A stretch of 64,000 bases of DNA from the NCBI GenBank assembly GCA_936440205.1, contig OW387135.1:35504792-35568791 (forward strand), in the 5' to 3' direction. The notes beneath the pieces were generated by a model, which searched no databases, was not told the DNA's origin, and worked only from the letters and a program-made list of their open reading frames with translations. Below are positions 45,144 through 57,463 of this stretch, piece after piece. The translations under genes were made by a program, and so were the position numbers. This stretch comes from Lepidonotus clava. Taxonomy: Eukaryota; Annelida; Polychaeta; Phyllodocida; Polynoidae. The first letter of the stretch is position 1, and every line of letters begins with the position of its first letter.

Positions 45144-45820
45144 TATAGAAATGTATAAGCTGCCATCATTTAACTATAGGCAATTAAGAGCCTTACATAA
45201 CGCAGGGCACACAATTTCCGTCTTTATGGTTTGTGATTGTGTTTATTCTAAGAATTTGAGAAGTGTATCCTCGTTTCCATGATAAGAACTTGGGGACAGA
45301 CAACTCTAAGACTAGTTTATAACTTATAATCAACGTTCCAAGATAGACAAGAGTTTAATTTGTGTTTCTCTGACGTCCCGGAAATCTATTTGTTCTTCCT
45401 CAATAAAAAATCTGATTAGGGGACTTCACAGGTGAATGTTGACTTGCGTTCGGCTTATAGTTAGTAAAAAAAATATATGTTATAATTATCATGATCGTAC
45501 TATTATCTATTAATCGAAGAATGACATGGAGAGGTAATACAGGGACAATCAATAACTTATTAATAAAGGCTGATTCCCGTTGGAGATAATGTCAGACAAT
45601 TATAAGATAGCAACCGTCAATAAACTATCAATTAAGTAATGCTCATCCCAATAATTTGTCATTTTCAAACAAGAGATTATCATTTCTTGATGTCATTCAT
45701 GCTAATTAAAACCTTGTATAATAATTTCAAATGATATGACATTATTCCATAATATAAACTTGTATTTGCTACTTTTATATATATATTTTTCATAGGCATT
45801 TCGTATATCCTTCATAACAT

Positions 45821-46240
45821 TTTTGGGAGTCCCTAGTTATATCTATGTAGTATTGTAGCTATTAGTGGGGACTCCCTCAATCAGTCATCTCTTTAACCAT
45901 TTAATTCTCTTTGTTCTCATGACCGGTTACACAATCTCATGTTCAGCTGTTGAAGGGCATTCTCCTACAATGGTTGTTAGAGTCAGACAGTTTGAGAAGC
46001 CAGAAGTGGGTTCCATAACCACTTCTTGAGCCAATCAACCCTCACCCCTCCACATTAGGACCTCCACTGTCACCTGCAGGTGGGCAGGTCTAGGTGGATG
46101 AGTGATAGGTCATTCAGTACTGGTGATCACTACTCATAGCCTATATAGCCTTCTTGTTGTAGGAAGGCCTTCAGTTTATTGAGGGACGACCATCGCTCAT
46201 GCATGAGCGGAACTTTGTAGCTCTTTTGCTTCTTGTTGTA
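45821..46240 (+). repeat. Dispersed repeat family, copy 2 (most compact)
   Basis: About 420 bp from ttttgggagtccctagttat to cttttgcttcttgttgtact. It contains the whole ordered word set shared with copies 1 and 3 and lacks their insertions, so it is the best guide to the family. Subterminal gggagtccc/gggactccc words form a small inverted repeat at the 5' side. A catgcatgagcgg palindrome lies near the 3' end. No ORF. Confidence 0.8.
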
Positions 46241-49200
46241 CTTTGAATTCACATAATTCCAACATAATATCATATCGATGTTTGAAATAAAAGTAATAGC
46301 TTATGAGATGTTCTAATATTCATGTGTAAGATTAAATCATTTTGAATTTATGGATAGAGGAACAGGTCCATGTCTTTCAGGTCCTGGATATTTCCCTTGA
46401 TGATCAGATTGATAGTTCTTGAAATCAACATGTTTTTGTGATTTACAGATGGAACTGTACTTTGATAGACCCATTATTACTGAAAGTTCTTACTTTACGG
46501 ACAGGTGACTGTTAGTCTTACTTTAGGAAATATAAATTTTCAGATCATCAATCCTTTAAAAGTATGATGCTACAATGCTCCCAAAAATGATCATTATACT
46601 ATATAATCATTTCTATGTGGACCAATGCAGAGGGTAAAGTGGTGCAAACGCATTACAATGTCATGGATTTTAAGCCTTTCTCGATTGAAAAAAAACCCAT
46701 TCCTCTCGGTTACCAAAAGATGGCATAAGTACTTTGAGGTCTTTTATATTCTCTCAACCAGGCATGACCCATTGTCGGCCGTGTATGGTGCACAGGGCTA
46801 GTAATTGGCCAACATGTAGGATGCATTGCCATGTCCATGTGGGCGAAATGGGCCTCAGTGAGACAAAGAGACAGCTAGAGATATCGAGAAAGAATTTCTT
46901 GGTCTGTTTCATCGCTACTTCTCACATACTATTTGCTGGAAATAGACAGACGGGCTGATTAAGGGGCTAACAACTTATATTATATATTTGGTTACAAAAG
47001 AAAATCAAAACTTAAGGCCATGCCCCATTGTAGCGATAAAATGAACAAAAACGCTCTGGATATCTCGCAATTATGTGTAACCATCTATCACAAGGACCTT
47101 TGCAAAGGTGTATGGGGAAATTCCAATGGCGGTGACAGCAGTTGTGATATTCGCAATGATCTAGGACAAAATGTTATTTGGGAATGACATGATATTCATA
47201 ATCATACTTCCCACTGGACGTGATTACAAGCTGTTAAGATGTCAAATTAAATGGATCCATTGCGAGTATGATATTATGAAGTGATTGATATTCAAATCGC
47301 GAACCGTCGCGAAGCATCTCAAGCACACGTGTTGCACTGCTATCGGTTTGCTGTCGGAGACCTCTTGCGAAAATAACTGATAACGCACCTTGAATTGTGT
47401 CAGCAACAAGAAGAGATAGATTTTATCTTGCACTGTCATTAAAGAGCGTGTAGGCAAATCTACCAATGGCGCCATACATGTTTAGGTATGATTTGACAAT
47501 TTTCAATTATTTGGAAAAATAAATTATTATGATTCAGGTTCGGTTATATAGGGGCATCTAGTTTTAAAGACGACATGAGAAAATATAATGGTAATGCTGC
47601 TTTCATGTTGTTTAATTCTTCAATTCTTCAATCTTCAATTACATTTAGAAATACTAAAAACCAGAATTCCAATCAGTATTGGAAAAATACACAATTTTTT
47701 GCTACCCATGATCAATCAACAGGACTGATCAATACTATCTCGGCCACCCTGACCACCCCCACTTCTATTCCACCTTTCTGGTGGGACCCTATTATACAAA
47801 AAGGGGGAAATGCTGAGTGTGCTCGTGCAAACATAATGCATACCTATTTAGCCTATTGCCGACCTCCTTTCCAAATCCAGGCTAGCTATCTTATTTTCTT
47901 GGACTACCGCCAAGGTAAATCGCCAATAAAGTTTGAATAAAAACAAACGCTGATCACCCTGCCTATTTTGGTATAACCGTGGGGAATGCCGGTTAAGTTG
48001 TGTGGATGCTTTGTTCAGATGGGCGAACACCTGAACAGATTGAGGTGTGGGAACGAACAAGGTAGTGATCGGCGACGGCAGGCCTTCAACAGCCTATAAA
48101 CAAGGAAACGAGCGAAATATTGATCTTAGCATACGGATCAGTGTTTGGACCAACAGCCTTTTCAATAGGCTTGAACCACGCGACGCCAATAGAGATATTT
48201 TCATTTCAATTTAAAATGAAGGCAGATTAAGGAAAAAAACGATTTTATTTCTTACTATGAATCAGATCTACATAGGCAAATTGGCAACATTTCTCTAACG
48301 TCATGTAGACATGTTTAGTGATTTATATATCTTGTGTACGATTTATCAATCAAAATCTATTAGCACTACATTTTAATTGAATGGTAAGGATTCACATTTT
48401 AAAGTCCAAATCGAAATTAAATCTTTAAATAAGTATTTCAAGAAGTTATCATAATCTTATATGCCGAGCAATTATTCTAAAAAACAATTCTTTCTGACGT
48501 CTACCGAAAAGAACGATTACGTATACCTCTCCAAATAGGTGCTATATATAATCTATGTATAAAAGAAATCTGTCTTGATAACCCCTTTATCCTTTTTTAC
48601 CATTATTAATCTCTGCATTGCTTATCATATGAATATAGCAAGCGCGAACAGCATACAAGCTGCTTCAGGCTTACTGTGGTTAATAATCGAATACTATCGA
48701 TTGTCACAAACTGTCCAGTTGGATCGGAACCTCATGAAACCTCTCTGTTATGGTATGGGCCACTGTATCTGACAGATATCAGTGCCAATGTATAATGTCA
48801 GCCAACGTGCTGGTATAACGGCTCCCTTCGGGTTTGGTGCAGCCATAGAGAAATATGAATGTACTTTTACAGTGCTTGGTTTTTTCCTTCGGAATAAATC
48901 AAAATCCATTGATCGTTGTAAAGCGATTGCTTTTCTATTAAGGGATTGATCATGGAAATTAGAAGCAAAAATAATACATAATTTCCATGCACATCGGGGC
49001 TTTGTGCAGAGTGGTGAGCTAAGTAGACAAACATGACGAATCTGGGTTATAGTAATTTTCTGAGCACTGGCCTAAATCAGTTACACAATTGACAACTCGT
49101 GGTGATTTTGATAGATTGCACAGCTACCTTGGTAGCGTGAACCAAGGTGTGTCATGCAACCCTATAGGCCTTATACAATGCTGATAACTTTATACAGTAC

Positions 49201-50556
49201 GGTGGCGTTATCTGTCTCACATGCAGGGTAACACACCAATGCAATATCACGTAAAAGGTGTTTTGGTTAATATAATAACCTTTACCGGCCTATAGCCTCG
49301 AAATTCACATGAAATTACAATTTGATACAGAAGTATGCATTCTGTGCCCCGTAGTGAAACGATTCAGTGTCTCGCAACAGGGACAGTGGGTCCTGCTGTT
49401 GAATTGTGGAGCCCTGATCTACTGGGCGGATTTTAATTTTGTTAAAAAAAAGAAATAAGATATTTTGTTCTAAAAATCATGAGATTTTCAGCCTTAGAAA
49501 ATAATATCAGCAGTGGGTGAAATTTGACGCTTGATTTTTGCACAACAGTGCATGATTTGACAAAGCCATTGTTCGCTGTTATACATGCCGTTATGCATTA
49601 TACTGGGTCTATTCTGTAAACGGTATGAGGGCACCCTCGAGGTGTACTAGCTGCTGCTCCACTCCTCCGACGAACTGTGAGGGAACAAGGTTAAATTAAT
49701 CACACTTAGAAATAGGCCTAATTACAAGACATCACTAAAATAAGTATAAAACATAGATTATATGGCCTTCAAAATTATAATATTTAGAGAGAAAAAAACC
49801 AATCCATGCGCGGTATGTAGACCGTATCTGTTTACCTACCTACAATTACGAGGGTCGGAGGGGGGGGGGGGGGTTGTCGGGGAATGTCGGGGGTACTTGG
49901 TGGGGAGTGCCCTAACCTGGGTGATGGGAGGCACCGTGATCCAGGTCTTGTGATCCTGAGTGAGCGCTGACTCACCGCCACACCCGCCATCAGCACGTCT
50001 TGAGTCACACGTCCTCGTCGATTATGACCAGCTCAGCAATACCTACTACCTCCTTCCCTGGCGTACAGTACTGAGGGAGCACGGAGACTGTAACATTAGA
50101 GGGATAAAGAAAAACCTGAATAAAATATTAAGTGTTTGGAATAGAGATTTAAAAATTATAAGAATTAACATTCACTGGCCCCTCCATTTAAGAGTTTGCC
50201 TACATTCCAAAGTCGGTAAATGCTACCGAAAATTAGATATCACACTTCACTCTTCACTTATGTTTTGTTCATCAGGCGAATGAAGTGGGGTGGGGACGGG
50301 ATAGACTGTTTGTTGGCCAAAATTAGTTTTTTAATGTAAACTTTTCGACCGGATTTCGTCTTTTAGGGAGCCCCCTCTTAAAACTTCCTTCGTCCCGGTA
50401 ATGGGGGCTGACATTTTAATAAACTAAGCCTCCCATCTATTAAATATTATAAAGTGTTGTTTGTGAAATCATGCCATTTTATCATATCGTCTGTATTAGG
50501 CCTAGCAATTATTAGTAATAATCGAACATCAGTATTTTATTTGATTAGTGGGTCAA
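46241..50556. other. Intergenic, no gene recognised
   Basis: AT-rich. Open frames at 47575-47940, 49762-49953 and 49960-50283 lack family resemblance and good splice signals. A G-run at 49859-49873 and GC-richer DNA at 49850-50070 stand out slightly. Confidence 0.5.
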
Positions 50557-51559
50557 ACCACGTTAATTGTGGAATTTGAGCGTTAAAAAGGTAAAAAAAT
50601 AGAATTCAAGTTATGGAACCAATGAATATATTTCCCAAATATATCTTAAAATATATCTTAAAATAAGGGTAATTTTGCAACTGCACAATGGTTCTAGGTC
50701 CTTTTTATTTTGATATAATATAGCATTATGGTAATTTTTGTTGTCAATGATATCAAACCTAGGATAAAAAGGGTTAAAATGAAAGTCTTCTAGATACCAT
50801 TAAAGTCTTGTAGATACCATCTTGTAGATACTTTTTACTACATATTTTCCTCTAGGACCCTAATAATGTATCCATTGGCTTTAAAATTGGTATACTGTCT
50901 ACTTTGCTGGAGGTCAAGGCTTTATTAGTAGAAAATGTTAAAATCTATTTTTATGTTGGGAGATATGCATGGTCTTGTAGATACCCTCTTAAATAATCTC
51001 TCCAAAAATCGCATTTTGCACCCCTGGATTCCCATTATAACATAGCATTTTGGATATTTTCCAGATTTTAGTTGGAAGGTCCTGGTTAGTTCTAATTATC
51101 GACACTATAAAATCCTATATCTATTTTTTTCCCCAATAAAAATGCCTTATTTCATGAAAAAGTCTTGTAGATACCTTTTTCTGTGGACACTTTTCAGCAA
51201 TTTAAATCAAAATGAAGAATTATAGATATAATTTTGCAAAAATTATCATTTAATAAGAAATAATACATAGATTGTAACAAAAGTAATTTCTTTTGTTCAT
51301 GAATATGGTATTTTAAAGCATATTTTGATCAAAATGAAATTTTAACTCTCCCTGTGGACATAGTATTTATTGGGTATAGGGCTTTTTTACCTCTAAATAT
51401 CTAATAATTAATTATTTTCTACAAAAATAAATTTTATATGCAAAGATTGACTTTTATATGAATAAATTAGCAAATCAAACAACTGTATCAAATTTTGTTA
51501 ATGGAAAATGTTACAGCACTTTTTATCCTGAAGACATCAAAGTCCACACTTAATGTGGT
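50557..51559. mobile_element. About 1-kb non-autonomous DNA element with CTTGTAGATACC repeats
   Basis: Ends accacgttaattgtggaatt (50557 onward) and aagtccacacttaatgtggt (to 51559) are inverted repeats at roughly 18 of 22 positions. The interior repeats the word cttgtagatacc (or a close variant) at about 50788, 50806, 50820, 50973 and 51164. Very AT-rich, no ORF. Superfamily unknown. Confidence 0.55.
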
Positions 51560-52590
51560 AATATCTTTTTAGAATAAAATTTGGTCCTAATCAGTGTATT
51601 AATAGTTCAGGACCACGTTCTGAGAGTAGGCAAAGAGTAATCAAAATATTGGTGCGGCATTTAAGTCAGGACGCCCTCTCCTCCCAACGCACACACATTT
51701 TAATGGCTCTGAGATCAGAATGTGAGAAAGTTGTTCTCACACATTGAACCCATTGACCCCATGTGCACCTATTCTGACCAACCCCAGTCAAGGCTCACAT
51801 TCTAACGAACCAACTTAGCATGGATTTGTCTAATGTAGTAGGAAAATAACATTGTGTGGTGAAGTTTTGGGCTGATTACTTTGATATTGGTACGGGGACT
51901 GAAGGTTTTATTCGCCGTATACATCGAAAAGAGAGCTGATATACATTATGTTCGACTTAAGACTACTTCTGGCATAATAATGTCGACGTTTTCCTGATTT
52001 CTGAAATCCCTTTATAGATTTCTAAATATTAACAACAAGTTGAATTGAAGTTCATATAAGACAGATATAGCTTCCTCCAGGGATTATACATGTATTTCCA
52101 TCCTCTTAAATTATTATCTTCATTTTCAAAAGTATGGTTCTTTTCTAACAGTGACAGATATCTACATGGGAATTTTCCGGAGAGCAAAAATAGACTTCTT
52201 CTGCCATACAAGGGCCAGGTTGGTAGAATCGTGGCTATAGGCCTACACCTATTGTTGGCGACCTGAACATGGCAAAGTATACATGAAAAGGACCAGCCAA
52301 ATACACAGTAGAACGGACTAGACTAATACACATGGATGCCCCAAGATGTGCCACAAACTGGGCCAACACTGGTGCCGTTTTTTTTGCTCTTCTTTTCTCC
52401 ATCTACATGTGCAAAAACGAACTGCCCTTTCGACACATCTAGGCAAAAGAACATCCTGGATACTAACAGCGTCGGTGGTGGTCTTGTTTTCACGCTATGT
52501 ATTAATGCTCTAAGAAACAGTTTGTCTTTTAACACAAATAAAGACTAGTCTCAAAATGAGTTCATGATGACAGTTCAATACAGTCATGAT
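51560..52590. other. Intergenic, no gene recognised
   Basis: No supported exon or clear repeat; short open frames only. Confidence 0.45.
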
Positions 52591-52659
52591 GCTCATTCAG
52601 GGGCTCGTCTGTATGGGGTATTTATGACATTCCATGCCAGGTATTTTTAAAATAAAAAA

Positions 52660-52845
52660 GTGGGGGGGGGGGGGGGGGGGCGCCCTATTGTAAAAAACAA
52701 AACAAAAAACAACAAAAAAAAACAAAAAAACACGAAATCGATAGACCCTCCAGGTGCGAGAATTCTACATTAAAAAAAGTTAAAATTTGGCCAAGAATAG
52801 GGGGTGCCCCCTGCGCCCCCTCTAAATCTGCCACTGAGCGGCCAC
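52660..52845. repeat. Foldback-family element, right end intact
   Basis: A G-run at 52664-52680, an A-rich stretch (acaaaacaaaaaac) and then gggggtgccccctgcgcccc followed by ctctaaatctgccactga, which is the inverted family end. The left end is not clear. Confidence 0.55.
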
Positions 52846-55800
52846 TCGATACAGTTTTAAAAGAATGAGTAGGATATATTTAAGACGTAGATAAGGGACA
52901 CTTTAGTTAGCGAATCGAATGCTTCCACATCGAGTAGCTTTGCTTTACGTATTTTAGAATGCTTTATATATTCAGACAGGTCATATAGTACGAATTGATG
53001 CGCATTGGAGCATTTTAATGGTGTTGTTGGAAAGAGCGTGGTACTCGCCTCTACACCCTCACCTAACAACCGCTAGCATAGTGCCCTTACACAAATACTC
53101 CCTAAAAAAAAGAGTGGGCGAGAAGCGAGGTGAACATTCGTGCTGCAATGAATGGTCTTTTACCTTCACGCTGTTAGTTACCATGCATTGGTTCGTCGGG
53201 GGTAGAGGGGGCCGGTGTGCGGGCTGAGGTTTACCTCTTGGTCAACAAAGGGTGCCCAATGGTGCGACTGGGTTGAGGTTGGATTTAGGTTTTCGTGGGA
53301 TGAATCACCTCCAAAACTGAACCAGTCCGCTGTAGAATTTCAATTAGAATACCATGGTCGCATCCTTATGAAGTTTGGTTTGAATACAACAACGATTCTT
53401 TATTGTATTAAAAGAACATTTTGTATTATTAAAGAAAAGCAAAATCACATCTTTCCTAAAGAGATTGTTATTGGGTTCAACATCTCACTCACTGGTCAGG
53501 AAAAAGAGTAGGATGTCTAGATCTACAATGCTCTCAACGAGATTTCTAGGTTGGCTAAATATTTAAAGAGGGCGTTAAATCAAAGCAAACAAATGATTAA
53601 ATACTATAACTCCTTAAAGCTGAGTGTTTCATAATTTTACCGAAGACATGTGGCAGTTAAAGGCATTCAGCTATAAACCGAGCGAGATTTTGTTGGTTGT
53701 ATTCTCTGATACGTACATTTATTTGATCGCCAAACCAATTTGCCTGTTTTATCCTTTCCACTGCGATATCCCTTTTCTTAGTCAGATTTCCTTGTGATAC
53801 ATTAGATCAAAAATCACAAGGTACCAAAGAACCAGTTGCAGACTAACAGGCTAAGGATGGAATCATCCCTAGGCGAGGCCTCCCACTGAGACTTTGGCCT
53901 AGACCTATGACATAAGCTTTGATAGGGGTCATCTAAAAGGTCAGGGATTTTCTAAAGTCGTTGGTTTGGTATAGTGTCTGTCCACACCGGTACAGATTCA
54001 ATATTGACGAAGGTATTATATCAACGCAATCGGTCAGAATAATCCAAGTCGTGATTTTATAGTTAAATGCTTTTTAAAAAGGACAAAATCGGATTTCCTC
54101 TACATCTCATGATTATCATTTTCTTTACGCGAACAATGTCCATAATTTGAAAATGCTGATTCATGGTAGGTACGTCCCTCAGTCATCAAACAATGTGCTC
54201 ACAAAAGAAATAATTGGATATAACAACAAAATGTTTCCTGGCTTAAAGAAAGCCATCCTGACGTAGCTTTACCATCACAACTGCCAATGTCTTTCCCGAA
54301 GGTTGGTTTCTACTCTATTAGAAGAAAAGTGTCTACCGACGACCTGAGGCAGTTTTATTGTAATAGATTTTAAGATTCAGAAGGAGTGGCAAATAGCATT
54401 ACATGTGGACATGTCTAGAGCGACTAGCCTCATTTAAATTCACCCAATCACATCTCTAAATGATCCGTATAAGCATAGAAACTTCTATATATGCAATCAA
54501 TACTGCCGTGGACAATTCCAACTTATCCTTTCCTACTCGTGTGTTTTTTTTCCTTTGGGGACTTACTAATGACGGATACATTGGTTCTAACCTAGGAATT
54601 ATTCAAAACTACAATCCCAGTGTACTTTTTTCAGTGATTCATAAGGCTTATCAGTATGGCACCCGGTGCGTTTACACAGACCTAGCTGGTCTAAGATGTT
54701 TGCCCTGAGTGTCGCCGGGCTGCTTTACGTGTATGTGAATCTGAATTGGGGCTTCGGTTAGCGAATACCGCCGAGGGGGCAGGCAGGCTCCAAACTGGGA
54801 GTGGGGATATCTCTGAATCTTCCTCATTGTAACTGGGATGCGCTAAATCTGACCAAAAAGGTAAGATAAAACGTATATGGCCGATACTGGGAAAACATAG
54901 GCTGGAGGAAAAGTGTCATGGGTCGACATTCTATTCATCATTATTGTGACATGTTGGCTCTGCATTTTCACGAATATTTTACGAATTGCTGTTAACGGAT
55001 TTATTGTATCCGTAAATGCTTGTCTGTTTCACCATTTTCGGGACTCATCGCATTCTTTATTTTTGGTTTGACATAGGGCCTATGTATCAAGATATCCTAT
55101 ACTTAGGCCTAACTATAATTTATACAAAGCACCCTTTAGATACGCTGGAAAATCTCGATAAATATCATGTTGAGAAGTAACCTTATAAATTGATACAAAT
55201 ATATAAAGCTTGTTGCGAAAGGAGCCAATTAATACAAGTTGAGACCCTGTTAATTTGGCGTGAGGTAACACAGCTCCAACACTTTCCTGATAAATATGTG
55301 GAAAACGTGTCGCAATGATGGTCAATTCATTGTTGTGATACATATTATTCTACACCTTATTTATATTACTATCTGTAGAATAATAAACAACTCTTTTCCA
55401 GTAAAGTTTGATCAACCTTGAACATAACATTATCCATTTATCCGAACTATTAATAGAAAATGTGACTTGTTTAAACATAGTCCGCAGTTACCTCTGTGTC
55501 AATTTACGTGTTGTTGATTTTTTGCGCTTACCGGTACATACATTACTTAGTTTTTCTTACACTGTGTCCTTCTCCGTAGTGCGGTCCTTTCAGGGAAATT
55601 AATGACTGCTAACTTCTTTTACTGTTTACCTTTTTTCGGTAGTGCAGCTGCACGCACCACCGGGTCTTAATCCAGTGACTTTATTGAAATCAAATGTTAT
55701 GAACGCAGTATTATGATAGCTGTGTCTACGATAGTTGATAAACTTATGACAGTATAATTGCCCATGTGAAGACGGGCAATCCAGACAACAAGTACATGTA

Positions 55801-55930
55801 ATCAGACAATCATTAATTTGCCCAAACTGACCGCAATTTCAGTGAAAGCATCATTCATACAACATCCGTAGTCTCTTTTCTCTTTCGATCAATTGCAAAT
55901 GAAAACGGGAGAAAGTCTCTTTGGATGGGC
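52846..55930. other. Intergenic, no gene recognised
   Basis: No exon candidate with both splice sites and resemblance to a family. No strong repeat noticed. Confidence 0.45.
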
Positions 55931-56476
55931 ACCTATAGTTATTGGCCTCTGAACAGCAGACAGGAAGATACCTTCAATCAGTCATGCCCTGAGTCATTGA
56001 ATTCTCTTTATTCTTGGTGACCTGTTACACAGTGTCATTGCAGTAGTTGAAAGGCATTGTCCTGCAATTGTTGTTCGAATCAGACAGTGTGAGAAGCAAG
56101 AGGTGGATTACATAACCACTTTCTGAGCCAAAAAGCATCGGTCCCTTCACATTAGGACCTCCACTGTCACCTGCAGGTGGGCAGATCTTGGTGTGTGAGA
56201 GGCAGGTCACTCAGTATGAGGTGCATGGCAGTGCACACATGGAACTGATATTAGTCCTATTGTAAACCCCTCCTCCAGCTATGTGTGACAGCAGTGTAAG
56301 TCAGTACTTATAGCACAGACAGCCAACTATCAATAAGAAGGGTGGGTTTAGGGGAAGGGGAAGGGCTCCTGGTAGTAGTAAAAGGCTTCAATGCTTTTGT
56401 TGCCTATTTTATTTTATTGAGAGATGACCATTGTTCATGCATCACTGACACTTTGTAGCCATTTCACTCTGTTTCC
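55931..56476 (+). repeat. Dispersed repeat family, copy 3
   Basis: Carries the same order of words as copies 1 and 2 (aatcagtcat, gttacacag, gagaagcaag, cataaccact, attaggacctccactgtcac, ttgagagatgaccattg, ctttgtagcc), with an extra 130-bp region before the 3' end. More diverged than copy 2. Confidence 0.75.
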
Positions 56477-57169
56477 TATATTGATAATCTATAGTCACTA
56501 AGTAAGGTGCTCTGTGTGTATCTGGGCATAGCTGGATAACAGGTGTATAGTCAGATAATGAAATAAATAGTAATCTCGGGAAAACAAGATAAATCTTATG
56601 AAGTTTTGAAGTATTTATTCGAATAGTTCATTTCCCTGAAAACTTATTGTAATCGCAGAACGGCAGTGACATTGCAGCAAATTACACCGCGTAGCTCTCT
56701 ACCTTGATGTAACTGATAAATACCAGGCAATGTTGATGCGGCGCTGGAGGCGCTATAATCTCGCTTTAAGAGTTTTTGCGGTTTTGCATCGGCCTTGTCC
56801 TCGGCTGAGTTGGAGAAGTAAAGAAATAAGGTTTTTTGTTCATTCAATGTTTTCTTTTTTAGTAATAACTCTCTATACATCACATTGTGATCACCACCCT
56901 TGTGCCCTCCACGTGATTCAGTGGGGTATTTTGAGCTCGTAAACGGGTGAACTAGCCCATCTCTTCTTGTCGGATTTTTATGTCCCTGTTCTCACGAATA
57001 TGTAAAAACTCTCCCCAAATGGGCTGGTGAAAAACTGGAGCAGAATCAATCATTTTTTCTTTAAACTGGTAACAAAATTCCTAATGGCTAAATGTGTGTA
57101 ACTCATTACATAACGGTGCATATCCCTGTACTTAAAGTTGTGAAAATAAGATGCCGGCCTTCCCCAGGG

Positions 57170-57249
57170 GCGGATACAGGATTTTCGATAGGAGGGGTCA
57201 GCATATATAAAGGCTTAGTACTAAAACTGTGTGTGTTTGCGTGTGTGTC

Positions 57250-57308
<59 letters not shown>

Positions 57309-57335
57309 GGGGGGGCGATCCGCCCCTATTCTCGA
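57170..57335. mobile_element. Foldback MITE-like element containing (GT)n and a G-run
   Basis: Left end aggggcggatacaggatttt and right end gcgatccgcccctattctcg form an imperfect inverted repeat. Between them lie a (GT)n tract of about 35 units (57229-57302) and an 11-base G-run. The GT repeat creates open frames of Cys-Val repeats, which are artefacts. Confidence 0.7.
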
Positions 57336-57463
57336 TTGTTGTTGCAAAGGTTTATATCTAGAATCGTCCTGCTTCTTGACACCTCAGACTGACCGGACGG
57401 CGGTGCATAGTACCTGACTTATGTCTTTACAATAACCCCCGTACCCTTCTCCTCCTCCTACAG

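Noticed and set aside
49960-50283. Plus-strand ORF with plausible-looking start (MSADSPPHPPSARLESHVLV)
   Set aside because: Only the first 40 codons look coding; there is no good donor, no homologue and no linked exon.
57092-57417. Cys-Val repeat ORFs
   Set aside because: Produced by a (GT)n tract inside a foldback element.
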